The position numbers and the translations under genes were made by a program. A stretch of DNA of 58,149 nt from positions 1-58,149 of the forward strand of contig JAKSQM010000009.1 of assembly GCA_024404115.1 (NCBI GenBank). Reading direction: 5' to 3'. This DNA is from Clostridia bacterium. Lineage in GTDB: Bacteria; Bacillota; Clostridia; Oscillospirales; Acutalibacteraceae. Below, piece after piece: positions 1 through 7,977 of this stretch (position 1 is its first letter; each line of letters begins with the position of its first letter). Below the pieces are notes generated by a model. It saw only the letters and a list, made by a program, of their open reading frames with translations. It did not search any database and was not told where the DNA came from.

Positions 1-79
1 ACCGCGCCCAGCTCACCGCCCACGCACCGCGCCCAGCTCACCGCCCACGCACCGCGCCCAGCTCACCGCCCACGCACCG
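1..79. repeat. GC-rich 25-bp tandem repeat (3 copies plus partial)
   Basis: Three exact head-to-tail copies of a 25-bp unit begin at 1, 26 and 51. Each unit starts ACCGCGCCCAGC and ends CCCACGC. A fourth, shortened copy runs into a CCCACACACACCC tract. The array is truncated by the window edge, so its full copy number is unknown. Its GC content is far above the AT-rich DNA that follows. No open frame or known element is evident. Confidence 0.85.
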
Positions 80-466
80 CCCACACACACCCTCCACGGG
101 GTTCATACCCGTGCAAATAAGGTGAAATAAATTCACAATATAATTTATACCATATTTTGTATTATCGTTGACTGCTGGTTGTCATACCCAATCTATGTTA
201 CAGTAAAATACACATGGTGGCAGCAGCTTATCCATTATCTTCTCTTTGGTTTCCTTTGCTATTGATTCAGCACAATAAAATAATTCCATCTCGCTCCTCT
301 GATTGCAGGGGGGCGAGATGTCTTATTCCATAAAATCCGCTTTTTTTCGCACATTTTTATTGTAAATACTTATAATTTATCGAAAAAATCCAAATAACTA
401 TTGCAAAATTTTTTGTTTTGTTATAAAATAAATTGCTATAATTTGTAAACAATAAAATAAGGTTTT
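80..466. other. Intergenic region upstream of pgk, no convincing gene
   Basis: This region is AT-rich apart from two hairpins. One is CACGGG/CCCGTG at about 95-113. The other is CATCTCGC (287-294) pairing with GCGAGATG (313-320). A 35-codon minus-strand frame (289 down to 182, starting MELFYCAES) lies behind a GAGGAG sequence 4 nt from its ATG. It is too short and has too little other support to be called a gene. Confidence 0.4.
413..442 (+). promoter_or_regulatory. Probable promoter of the pgk-tpiA-gpmI operon
   Basis: TATAAT at 437-442 is preceded by TGC, making an extended -10 (TGnTATAAT). TTGTTT at 413-418 is a weak -35 with an 18-bp spacer. The predicted start is about 40 nt upstream of the pgk start codon. 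Confidence 0.55.
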
Positions 467-484
467 ATGAAAGGACGAAGTCAA

Positions 485-1675
485 ATGAACGCACTTAATA
501 AAAAGACAGTTGAAGATCTTAGCGTAGCAGGCAAAAAAGTTCTCGTTCGCTGCGATTTCAATGTACCTCTTGCAGACGGCAAAATCACAAGCGATAAGAG
601 AATCGTTGCTTCTCTTCCCACAATCCAGTACCTTGTAAAGAACGGCGCAAAAGTTATTCTTTGCTCACATCTCGGCAGACCCAAGGGCGAGTTCAAACCC
701 GAATTTTCTCTTGCTCCTGTTGCAGTACGCCTTTCAGAGCTCCTCGGTCAGGAAGTTAAAATGGCTAAGGATGTTGTTGGCGAAAGCGCACAGGCACTTG
801 CTGCTGACCTTAAAGATGGCGAAGTTATGCTTATCGAAAACGTTCGTTTCCATAAAGAAGAAACAAAGAACGATCCCGAATTCTCAAAGAAGCTCGCTTC
901 TCTTGCAGAGCTTTATGTAAATGATGCATTCGGTTCAGCTCACAGAGCTCACAGCTCAACAACAGGCGTTGCAGATTATCTCCCTGCTGCTTGCGGTTAT
1001 CTTATTCAGAAAGAAATCGAGTTCATGGGCACAGCTCTTGCTAATCCCAAGAGACCTCTCGTTGCTATCCTCGGCGGCGCAAAGGTATCAGATAAAATCG
1101 GTGTTATCACAAACCTCCTTGAGAAATGTGATACAATCATCATCGGCGGCGGTATGGCTTATACATTCATGAAGGCTCTCGGTTACGAAATCGGCACATC
1201 TCTTCTTGAAGCAGACAGAGTTGAAGACGCAAAAGCTATGATGGAAACAGCAAAGGCAAAGGGCGTTAAGTTCCTTATCCCTGTTGACAACAAAGTTGGT
1301 AAAGAGTACGCTCCTGACACAGAAGCTATGGTTATCAACAGTGATGAAATCCCCGAAGGCTGGATGGGTCTTGACATCGGTCCTAAGACACAGGAGCTTT
1401 TTGCAGATGCTATCAAAGGCAGCGGCACAGTAATCTGGAACGGACCTATGGGCGTTTCTGAGTGGGAAAACTTCGCAGCTGGCACAATCGCAGTTGCAAC
1501 AGCAGTTGCAGAGTCAGGCGCAATCTCAATCATCGGCGGCGGCGATTCAGCAGCAGCAGTTCAGAAGCTTGGCTTCGCTGATAAGATGTCTCACATCTCA
1601 ACAGGCGGCGGCGCTTCTCTTGAATTCCTCGAGGGCAAAGAGCTTCCCGGTATCGCAGCTCTTAACGACAGATAA
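485..1675 (+). CDS. pgk: Phosphoglycerate kinase
   Basis: Transfers the acyl phosphate of 1,3-bisphosphoglycerate to ADP, making ATP and 3-phosphoglycerate in cytoplasmic glycolysis. The 396-residue product has the full family length. It shows the N-terminal RCDFNVPL motif, the SHLGRPKG substrate loop, GGAKVSDKI, and the C-terminal nucleotide-binding segments GPMGVSEWE and [13 protein letters not shown]. The ATG at 485 is chosen over the in-frame ATG at 467 because AAAGGA (470-475) sits 9 nt upstream of it. The upstream ATG has no Shine-Dalgarno sequence. The gene is the first of a three-gene glycolytic operon and lies 26 bp before tpiA. No gap gene is present in the window. Confidence 0.97.
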   Translation: MNALNKKTVEDLSVAGKKVLVRCDFNVPLADGKITSDKRIVASLPTIQYLVKNGAKVILCSHLGRPKGEFKPEFSLAPVAVRLSELLGQEVKMAKDVVGESAQALAADLKDGEVMLIENVRFHKEETKNDPEFSKKLASLAELYVNDAFGSAHRAHSSTTGVADYLPAACGYLIQKEIEFMGTALANPKRPLVAILGGAKVSDKIGVITNLLEKCDTIIIGGGMAYTFMKALGYEIGTSLLEADRVEDAKAMMETAKAKGVKFLIPVDNKVGKEYAPDTEAMVINSDEIPEGWMGLDIGPKTQELFADAIKGSGTVIWNGPMGVSEWENFAAGTIAVATAVAESGAISIIGGGDSAAAVQKLGFADKMSHISTGGGASLEFLEGKELPGIAALNDR

Positions 1676-1701
1676 TTATATTTCTGAAAGGACTTGTAAA
1701 T

Positions 1702-2469
1702 ATGAACAAACAGCTTCGTAAAGCAATTATCGCAGGCAACTGGAAGATGAACAAAACTCCTGCTGAAACAACAGCTCTCATTAACGATATGAAGCCCCTC
1801 GTTGCAGATGCAGATTGTGAAGTAGTTCTTTGCGTTCCTTTTGTTGACATCCCCGCAGCAGTTGAGGCAGCAAAAGGCTCAAATATCAAAATCGGTGCAG
1901 AGAATGTTCATTTTAAAGACAGTGGCGCATTCACAGGCGAAATTTCAGCTGATATGCTCCTTGAGCTTGGCGTTGAATATGTTGTAATCGGTCATTCTGA
2001 AAGAAGAACTTACTTCGGCGAAACAGACCAGACAGTTAACCTCCGCACACTTAAAGCTCTTGAAAAAGGACTTAAACCAATCGTTTGCGTTGGTGAAACA
2101 CTTGAGCAGAGAGAGCTTGGCTACACAGAAACTCTCCTTAAATTCCAGACAAAGATGGCTCTTACAAATGTAACAGCTGACCAGCTCAAGAATGTAACAA
2201 TCGCTTATGAGCCTGTATGGGCAATCGGCACAGGCGTTACAGCAACAGCAGATCAGGCAGACGAGGGCAACGGCTTTGTCCGTGCAGCTATCGCAGAGGC
2301 ATATGGCGCAGATGCAGCTGAGGGCGTAACAGTTCAGTACGGCGGCTCAATGAACGCTAAAAATGCTGATGAGCTTGTAGCAAAAGTTAATGTTGACGGC
2401 GGTCTTATCGGTGGTGCTTCACTTAAAGCTCCCGATTTCGCAGCAATCGTTAAAGCAGCAAGCAAATAA
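1702..2469 (+). CDS. tpiA: Triosephosphate isomerase
   Basis: Interconverts dihydroxyacetone phosphate and glyceraldehyde 3-phosphate. The 255-residue TIM barrel carries all expected catalytic residues: N13 and K15 in GNWKMNK, H98 in IGHSERR, and E170 in YEPVWAIGTG. The phosphate-binding loop YGGSMNAKN lies near the C-terminus. GAAAGGA at 1686-1692 precedes the ATG at a normal distance. The gene sits between pgk and gpmI in the same direction and is probably co-transcribed with them. Confidence 0.97.
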   Translation: MNKQLRKAIIAGNWKMNKTPAETTALINDMKPLVADADCEVVLCVPFVDIPAAVEAAKGSNIKIGAENVHFKDSGAFTGEISADMLLELGVEYVVIGHSERRTYFGETDQTVNLRTLKALEKGLKPIVCVGETLEQRELGYTETLLKFQTKMALTNVTADQLKNVTIAYEPVWAIGTGVTATADQADEGNGFVRAAIAEAYGADAAEGVTVQYGGSMNAKNADELVAKVNVDGGLIGGASLKAPDFAAIVKAASK

Positions 2470-2484
2470 TTAAATAAAATTCCG

Positions 2485-2508
2485 CAGGCTCGTCATATGA
2501 CGAGTCTG
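2485..2508 (+). other. Intercistronic palindrome between tpiA and gpmI
   Basis: CAGGCTCGTCAT (2485-2496) is followed directly by ATGACGAGTCTG, a 12-bp inverted repeat with one G-U pair. No U-run follows it. It is more likely an mRNA-stabilising or processing hairpin inside the operon than a terminator. Confidence 0.6.
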
Positions 2509-2526
2509 TAAAATTAGGTGATAAAA

Positions 2527-4041
2527 ATGAAAAAACCTGTAGTTTTATGTATTATGGACGGCTTCGGCATCAACCCTGGCGCAGAGGGTAACGCAATTGA
2601 AGCTGCAAAAACTCCGAATCTTTCAAAGCTTTTTAAAGAGAATCCCTGCACTGCAATCGGTGCATCAGGTCTTGATGTAGGTCTCCCCGACGGTCAGATG
2701 GGCAACAGTGAGGTTGGTCATACAAATATCGGCGCAGGCAGAGTTGTATATCAGATGCTCGTTAAGATTTCAAAGTCAATTAAAGACGGCGACTTCTTTG
2801 AGATTGAAGCTCTTAAATCAGCTGTTGAAAATTGCAAAAAGAATGACACCGCTCTTCATCTTATCGGACTTCTTTCAGACGGTGGTGTTCACAGCCATAT
2901 TGAGCATCTTTTCGGACTTCTTGAAATGGCAAAGAAAGCAGACCTTAAAAAGGTTTATGTTCACTGCATTATGGACGGCAGAGATGTTTCTGTAACATCA
3001 GGTAAAGGCTTCGTTAAAGACCTTGAAGATAAAATGGCAGAGCTTGGTGTTGGTAAAATCGCATCAATTTCTGGCAGATATTACGCAATGGATAGAGACT
3101 TCGCTTGGGACAGAGTTGAAAAAGCATATTCAGCAATGGTTTATGGCGAAGGACTTCAGAACGAAAACGCAGTTGAGTCAATGGCTCTTTCTTATGAAAA
3201 CGGTGTAACAGATGAGTTCATCATCCCCACAGTTGTTGATAAGAACGGCACAGTTAAGGCTAATGACAGTGTTGTATTCTTCAACTTCCGCCCCGATAGA
3301 GCACGTCAGATTACAAGAACATTTGTTGACGAGAGCTTTGACGGCTTTGAGAGAAAGAACGGCTTCTTCCCCCTCAACTATGTTTGCATGACACAGTATG
3401 ACGAAACAATGCCCAACGTATCAGTTGCATTCCCTCCCGAAGAGCTTAAAATGACAATGGGCGAGTATGTTGCAAGCAAGGGCATGACACAGCTTCGTAT
3501 CGCTGAAACACAGAAGTATGCTCATGTAACATTCTTCTTCAACGGCGGCGAAGAGAAAACATTCGAGGGCGAGGACAGAATCCTTATTCAGTCTCCCGAT
3601 GTTCCCACATTCGATTTACAGCCCGAAATGAGCGCATATCCTGTTTGTGATGCTGTTTGCGAGCAGATTAAATCAGGCAAGTATGATATGGTTATCCTCA
3701 ACTTCGCTAACTGCGATATGGTTGGTCATACAGGCGTGTTTGAGGCAGCAGTTAAGGCTGTTGAAGCTGTTGACGAGTGCGTTGGCAAGGTTGTTGACGC
3801 AGCACTTTCAATGGGCGGCGCAGTTTGCATCACAGCTGACCACGGCAATGCAGACAGAATGATTGGTGATGACGGCAAGCCTTTCACACCTCATTCAACA
3901 AACCCCGTTCCTTTCTGCGTAGTTGGCTATGATTGCGCTCTTAAAGATACAGGCAGACTTGCAGATATTGCACCCACAATGCTCACAATTATGGGACTTC
4001 CCCAGCCAGCAGAAATGACAGGCGAAAGCCTTATTAAATAA
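2527..4041 (+). CDS. gpmI: 2,3-bisphosphoglycerate-independent phosphoglycerate mutase
   Basis: Converts 3-phosphoglycerate to 2-phosphoglycerate using two Mn ions and a phosphoserine intermediate. The 504-residue product matches the usual iPGM length. It has the N-terminal CIMDGFG metal site (D11), the nucleophile S61 in GNSEVGH, the HSHIEH and HCIMDGRDV motifs of the transferase domain, and the C-terminal TADHGNAD and PHSTNPVPF metal-binding motifs. The ATG at 2527 lies 7 nt after AGGTG. An in-frame GTG nine bases earlier is part of that Shine-Dalgarno region. The gene is last in the operon and a terminator follows 12 bp after the stop. Confidence 0.96.
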   Translation: MKKPVVLCIMDGFGINPGAEGNAIEAAKTPNLSKLFKENPCTAIGASGLDVGLPDGQMGNSEVGHTNIGAGRVVYQMLVKISKSIKDGDFFEIEALKSAVENCKKNDTALHLIGLLSDGGVHSHIEHLFGLLEMAKKADLKKVYVHCIMDGRDVSVTSGKGFVKDLEDKMAELGVGKIASISGRYYAMDRDFAWDRVEKAYSAMVYGEGLQNENAVESMALSYENGVTDEFIIPTVVDKNGTVKANDSVVFFNFRPDRARQITRTFVDESFDGFERKNGFFPLNYVCMTQYDETMPNVSVAFPPEELKMTMGEYVASKGMTQLRIAETQKYAHVTFFFNGGEEKTFEGEDRILIQSPDVPTFDLQPEMSAYPVCDAVCEQIKSGKYDMVILNFANCDMVGHTGVFEAAVKAVEAVDECVGKVVDAALSMGGAVCITADHGNADRMIGDDGKPFTPHSTNPVPFCVVGYDCALKDTGRLADIAPTMLTIMGLPQPAEMTGESLIK

Positions 4042-4053
4042 GATATAAAAGAT

Positions 4054-4085
4054 AAAGCACGACTCACCGAGCCGTGCTTTTTTTT
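4054..4085 (+). terminator. Rho-independent terminator of the glycolytic operon
   Basis: AAAGCACG-A-CTC and GAG-C-CGTGCTTT form a GC-rich stem with a 3-nt loop, followed by eight T residues. It lies just after gpmI. Confidence 0.92.
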
Positions 4086-4101
4086 AGTCTGATGATTGTT
4101 T

Positions 4102-4312
4102 GAATGGCAATCCACTTTTTAAATGAATATTGAATAATGAATAATTGATGGCGGGACACCCGCACCCGAATTGAAGTAATAAGTTGTAGTGAATAGTGAA
4201 GAGATGGATGGCACACCGTAGGGGCGAACTGCGTTCGCCAGCTTTGCATTACACAATTAAACGAAGAGTTTTATGGAATCACACCATAGTGTAGTAGCTT
4301 GCTGCTCCCGTA
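4102..4312. repeat. Mosaic of dispersed intergenic repeats (site 1)
   Basis: This gap between two convergent operons holds, in order: a fragment of the TGGCAATCCAC repeat (4105-4120), the GGCGGGACACCCGCACCC unit (about 4149-4167), the GAAGTAATAAGTTGTAGTG unit (4173-4207), the CGTAGGGGCGAACTG/GTTCGCC hairpin unit (4213-4259), and a diverged TAGCTTGCTGCTCCCG unit (4283-4312). The same units recur at six other intergenic sites in this window. No coding potential is seen. Confidence 0.85.
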
Positions 4313-4343
4313 TAAACAAGGCAATCCACAACCACCGCAAACC

Positions 4344-4381
4344 ATAAAAAACAAAAAGCACGGCTCAACGAACCGTGCTTT
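4344..4381 (-). terminator. Rho-independent terminator of the YfcC-family gene
   Basis: On the minus strand, AAAGCACGG and CCGTGCTTT pair around a short loop and are followed by a T-rich tract. The stem begins 13 bp after the stop codon of the carrier gene. Its sequence is close to that of the gpmI terminator. Confidence 0.9.
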
Positions 4382-4394
4382 ACTTTTACACTTT

Positions 4395-5900
4395 TTAATA
4401 CCCAATCTTAACAGCCAGCCAGATGAACCCTGCCATTGTGGCAAAAATCGGAATGAAAACTTTCCATGACCAGCGGATAAATTTTGTATAAGAAACATTG
4501 ATAAGACCAATGCTGAGGATGAGCATTGCACTTGTGGGGTAGAGGATGTTGCAGTAACCGTCGCCCATAGTGAATGCTAGTGTCAGCGACTGCCTTGTGA
4601 TGCCTAAAAGGTCAACAAGAGGAAGAATCAACGGCATAAGCAGGAATGCTTTTGCTGTGCCACTGCCAACAAAAAACTCAATAATAATAACAACAGCGGT
4701 TATCATCAGAAGCGATTGAGTGGGGGAGAAGCCTTTGATTGCCTCGTAAATATAATAAAGGATAGTGTCAATAATCATTCCCTTATTAAGAATGTATGTG
4801 ATGCCGAGAATGAAAAGAATCAGCGGTACGCAGGGGAGAATTGTCTTAACACCCTCCATAAATCCGTTAAGGAGCTTTTTGCCTTTAATGCCTGCAATGC
4901 TGCCTGCACGAAGTCCGCCAAAAGTGAAAAGCACAGCCATTGCAATAAGGGGAGTGTAGCTTACAATGCTTGCAATGTCGGGGTTGGGGATAAATCTCTG
5001 GGCAATGAAGCTGATAATTGTCAGCACAACAACGCCCGAAATGCTCATAACAAATGTTTTTGTTGCCTTGGGGAGCATAGGATTATCGAGAACTTTTTCG
5101 CTTTCCTCTGAAAGATATTTTTCTCTCAACGCTTTGTCTGTTTCATAGCAGAGAGATTTCTGCGGATTTTTCTCAATTTTCTTTGCGTATAAGAATAAGA
5201 AAGTGAAAAGTATCAGATATGTTGCAATAAAAACAAGCACTCTGAATCCAAGACCTGAGAAAAGGGGAAGCCCTGCCATCGACTGAATAAGCACAACGTT
5301 GAACGGGTTGAATGTTGCGGCGGCGTAGCCGAAAACAATCGCCATTGAGCTGAATCCAAGACCGACCAGCGAGTCCCACCCAAGAGCCAGCGATATGGCG
5401 CACGCCAACGGCACAAGGGTTACACATTCCTCAAGCATACCCATAACGGAGCTGAGGCACATACAAATTAAAATAATCAGTGCCATCAGCAGATATTTTT
5501 TGTCAGAGAATTTGTTGACCGTCTGTTGAAGAATATATTTTAAAACACCGCTTTTTTCAAGAATAAAAAATGTTCCGCCAACAAGAATGATAAATGCAAT
5601 AATGCCAATGCCGATTGCAGAATCTGATGTGGTGAAAACTTCAAGCGGAGCAATGAAAACTCGCCAGAAAGGATAGTTCACTTCGTCATCAGAAACCTCG
5701 TGATAAGAGCCTGCAATGATAGCACCGTTGGCATCCTTATCGTATGCGCCGTGGGGCACAACCCTTGTGAGCACCCCTGCAAAAATCATAATTGCAAGAA
5801 GCAGAGCAGTAATGCCAAACAGCGTTTTTTTGTTAAGCTGAATGCCCGAACTGTCAGACTTTTTTTCTTCCTGTTCGATAATTTCTTTGTTATCTTTCAT
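4395..5900 (-). CDS. YfcC-family membrane carrier
   Basis: A 501-residue polytopic membrane protein of the YfcC / C4-dicarboxylate anaerobic carrier-like group. The substrate is unknown. Family members are proposed to move carboxylates, amino acids or peptides. The N-terminus is charged and cytoplasmic, followed by about a dozen hydrophobic segments. Family-typical segments include TRVVPHGAYDKDANG in the first extracytoplasmic loop and GYAAATFNPFNVVLIQSMAG in the middle. The start is placed at the ATG at 5900, just after AGAGGCGAT. The longer frame to 5936 adds 12 residues with no ribosome-binding site. It is a single gene with its own promoter and terminator. Confidence 0.85.
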   Translation of the reverse strand: MKDNKEIIEQEEKKSDSSGIQLNKKTLFGITALLLAIMIFAGVLTRVVPHGAYDKDANGAIIAGSYHEVSDDEVNYPFWRVFIAPLEVFTTSDSAIGIGIIAFIILVGGTFFILEKSGVLKYILQQTVNKFSDKKYLLMALIILICMCLSSVMGMLEECVTLVPLACAISLALGWDSLVGLGFSSMAIVFGYAAATFNPFNVVLIQSMAGLPLFSGLGFRVLVFIATYLILFTFLFLYAKKIEKNPQKSLCYETDKALREKYLSEESEKVLDNPMLPKATKTFVMSISGVVVLTIISFIAQRFIPNPDIASIVSYTPLIAMAVLFTFGGLRAGSIAGIKGKKLLNGFMEGVKTILPCVPLILFILGITYILNKGMIIDTILYYIYEAIKGFSPTQSLLMITAVVIIIEFFVGSGTAKAFLLMPLILPLVDLLGITRQSLTLAFTMGDGYCNILYPTSAMLILSIGLINVSYTKFIRWSWKVFIPIFATMAGFIWLAVKIGY

Positions 5901-5927
5901 TTTATCGCCTCTTTTTTTGTTTTCACA

Positions 5928-5956
5928 ATTATACAATAATTTTAGCGTATTATCAA
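5928..5956 (-). promoter_or_regulatory. Sigma-A-type promoter of the YfcC-family gene
   Basis: On the minus strand, TTGATA (5951-5956) and TATAAT (5928-5933) are separated by exactly 17 bp. They lie about 30 bp upstream of the start codon. Confidence 0.75.
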
Positions 5957-6021
5957 TATAAAGCGTGAAAATATTTTCAATAAATATCTTTAAGAAAATT
6001 TAAAAAAATGGTGATAATTTC

Positions 6022-6067
6022 ACAACAAAAAACAGCTATAAGATTTCTGTTTCTCATAGCTGTTTTA
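6022..6067 (-). terminator. Rho-independent terminator of the His-tail membrane protein
   Basis: On the minus strand, AAAACAGCTAT and ATAGCTGTTTT form an 11-bp stem followed by TTTTGTTGTG. It lies about 20 bp downstream of the stop codon at 6086. Confidence 0.85.
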
Positions 6068-6085
6068 TTATTATGTTTTAATCAA

Positions 6086-7033
6086 TCAGCAATCGTCAAG
6101 AACATGACTTACAGGCTCAAACTCCTGCTCGTGCTTGTGATCGTGATCGTGTTTATTATTATGGTCGCCGTGAGGAAGCTCAGGCTTGTGGTCATGACCG
6201 CTGAAGAAATGCTCAAAAGGCTTGTGGAATGGCTTTGTTGGCGGCAGCTGAATAGGAATAACATTGCCGAAGAGGAACTTAACCGCCCAGAGAATAATCA
6301 TCACAACAAGAAGCGGAATAACGCAGGTTGTCAGCAGAAGAATTGCAACTGCATCAACGAATTTACTTGAAACTTCTTTTGCAGTGTCAACAGCACTTTT
6401 TGTGCTTGTCTGCACCTTTTCTTTAACGCCGTTAAGCTTCTGTGAAAGCCATGACTGGTTATCGTTCTGTGTTGCGGGAGCTGTGCTGAATTCATCGTAT
6501 TCTTCAACATCGCTTACCTGATTAACAGTGTCTTTGTTTGCGTCATAAATATAGTCGCTTACCTTCATGCTCAAAGGCACAACATTCACTAAAATCAAAG
6601 CAAGCACAGCAACTTTTATTCCCAGCACTTTAAGTGATGCTTTGTTGGAAACGAGGAAAAGAATCAGTATAGCGCAGGCGAGGGGAATCAGTATGCTGAA
6701 CGAAACATAGCCGAAACTTGTGAGAAGCACCTTTTCAAGCACAAGTGCGCCAATAACGATAATCAGATAAGATGAAATATCCATTATCTTGTCTGCAAGG
6801 GGAGTGGTGGAGTCCCCGGGGATAGCTGCAAGGGCGATAGCCGCCGTGTCTGCCGCAATGGTGATTGTTGTAACCGTTGCTTTTTTCTCGTCAATGGATT
6901 TTACAATCTGCTCATATCTTTCAGGGTTGGTGGATGTTTTTGTCAGCACGCTCACAGAGAAAAGTGCAATCAAAAGCAAAAGAATAACCGCAATAATTTT
7001 TTTAAAATACTGACTTGATCTAAATTTTTCCAT
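6086..7033 (-). CDS. Membrane protein of unknown function with histidine-rich C-terminal tail
   Basis: I do not recognise this 315-residue protein. It has an N-terminal hydrophobic anchor (about residues 13-30), a soluble stretch, three hydrophobic segments (about 85-160), a hydrophilic loop with an alanine/serine/lysine-rich amphipathic helix, and a last membrane segment (about 230-255). The final 50 residues carry 11 histidines, including HDHDHKH, which suggests a metal-binding tail. Whether the tail is cytoplasmic or outside cannot be decided by eye. GGAGTGA precedes the ATG. A consensus promoter and a terminator make this a single-gene transcript. Neighbouring genes give no clue to its function. 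Confidence 0.75.
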   Translation of the reverse strand: MEKFRSSQYFKKIIAVILLLLIALFSVSVLTKTSTNPERYEQIVKSIDEKKATVTTITIAADTAAIALAAIPGDSTTPLADKIMDISSYLIIVIGALVLEKVLLTSFGYVSFSILIPLACAILILFLVSNKASLKVLGIKVAVLALILVNVVPLSMKVSDYIYDANKDTVNQVSDVEEYDEFSTAPATQNDNQSWLSQKLNGVKEKVQTSTKSAVDTAKEVSSKFVDAVAILLLTTCVIPLLVVMIILWAVKFLFGNVIPIQLPPTKPFHKPFEHFFSGHDHKPELPHGDHNNKHDHDHKHEQEFEPVSHVLDDC

Positions 7034-7089
7034 ATGATTTTCACTCCCGATTTTTTATTAAATTTTTTAACACAATTGGTGTCAGTTTT

Positions 7090-7118
7090 ATTATAATAAA
7101 CAAAAATTTTTCCGTCAA
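7090..7118 (-). promoter_or_regulatory. Sigma-A-type promoter of the His-tail membrane protein
   Basis: On the minus strand, TTGACG (7113-7118) and TATAAT (7090-7095) are separated by 17 bp, about 57 bp before the start codon. Confidence 0.75.
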
Positions 7119-7183
7119 TTATTTCTTGAAAAATAAATTATTTTTTTAAAAAATTTTTCAGATTTTTTTATAAAAAAATTATT

Positions 7184-7894
7184 TTAAATTTCAATCTCTG
7201 CCACAACAGGGAAGTGGTCAGAAAGAATAATTTGTGGCACATCAAATGAATGAATTTTAATATCTCTGCTTGTAAAAATATAATCAATTTTTCTGTTGGG
7301 ATTATGAGCAACAAATGTGAAGAACGGCTTGCCGAAAGGCTCCGCAGTGTCGTTCATTCTCTTCTTGATTTCGTCAAGAATGGGGTTGTCTGGTCTTGCA
7401 TTAAGGTCGCCCATAAAAATGCACTTTTCATCAAGAACAGTGTCGCAGAAAGTTTCAATTGCATTTACCTGCTCATCATCGTTAAGACCAAAGTGAGTTA
7501 TAAGAAAAGTTGCCTGCGGCTCGGTGTCTGTAACCATTTTTAATATACATCTTGTTTCATACCAGTAGCTTCCTGTGGGATTTTCGGGGTCGGGAATAGG
7601 AATAACCGAAAATCCCTTAACAGGCAGGCGGGTCAGCACTGCGTTGCCAAAGGGATTTTTGCCGTCGTCAAGCTCTGTTGCCTTTGCAAAGAAATAGTTG
7701 TAGCCAATCTTTTCCCCAAGGATTTTTGCCTGCTCTGTGTATTCCTCTAACTCACCCTCACCGTGAACCTCATTAAGACCGATAACATCAGCGTCAAGGC
7801 TCTTAATTGCCTCTGCAAATGCGTCAAAATCAATCTTTTCTTTTCTGTAATCTTCGCAATGATAAATGTTGTAAGATGCAACTTTAATTTTCAT
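7184..7894 (-). CDS. Endonuclease/exonuclease/phosphatase-family hydrolase
   Basis: A 236-residue single-domain protein with the DNase-I-like fold. The expected active-site motifs appear in order: N9 in SYNIYH, E42 in LNEVH, H in THFGLNDDE, D and N in GDLNARPDN, and the terminal SDHFPV Asp-His pair. The family cleaves phosphodiester or phosphomonoester bonds in nucleic acids, inositol phosphates or lipids. The substrate cannot be told from sequence. There is no signal peptide, so a cytoplasmic role is likely. AGGAGG precedes the ATG. It lies downstream of the aldolase on the same strand but is separated from it by a strong terminator. Confidence 0.85.
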   Translation of the reverse strand: MKIKVASYNIYHCEDYRKEKIDFDAFAEAIKSLDADVIGLNEVHGEGELEEYTEQAKILGEKIGYNYFFAKATELDDGKNPFGNAVLTRLPVKGFSVIPIPDPENPTGSYWYETRCILKMVTDTEPQATFLITHFGLNDDEQVNAIETFCDTVLDEKCIFMGDLNARPDNPILDEIKKRMNDTAEPFGKPFFTFVAHNPNRKIDYIFTSRDIKIHSFDVPQIILSDHFPVVAEIEI

Positions 7895-7903
7895 AAATCC
7901 TCC

Positions 7904-7956
7904 TAAATAAAAAAGTATGGATTACAAAAATTTCTGTTATGAATCCATACTTTTTT
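7904..7956 (-). terminator. Rho-independent terminator of the aldolase gene
   Basis: AAAAAAGTATGGATT (7909-7923) and AATCCATACTTTTTT (7942-7956) form a 15-bp perfect stem. On the minus strand it ends in a T-run. It lies 22 bp after the aldolase stop. Confidence 0.9.
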
Positions 7957-7977
7957 GCGCCAAAAAATTTTTAATTT

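Noticed and set aside
95-113. GGTTCATACCCG match to the tRNA-Met anticodon arm in the left flank
   Set aside because: Only the anticodon-arm-like hairpin is present. No acceptor, D or T arm can be drawn around it, so it is a simple hairpin.
182-289. 35-codon minus-strand frame with a GAGGAG sequence upstream
   Set aside because: It is very short, lacks a recognisable promoter, and its ribosome-binding site is part of a hairpin stem. It is noted only within the intergenic entry.
4716-5111. A 131-codon plus-strand frame antisense to the YfcC-family carrier
   Set aside because: It is Cys/Asn/Ala-rich with no domain or start signal, a by-product of codon use in the opposite gene.
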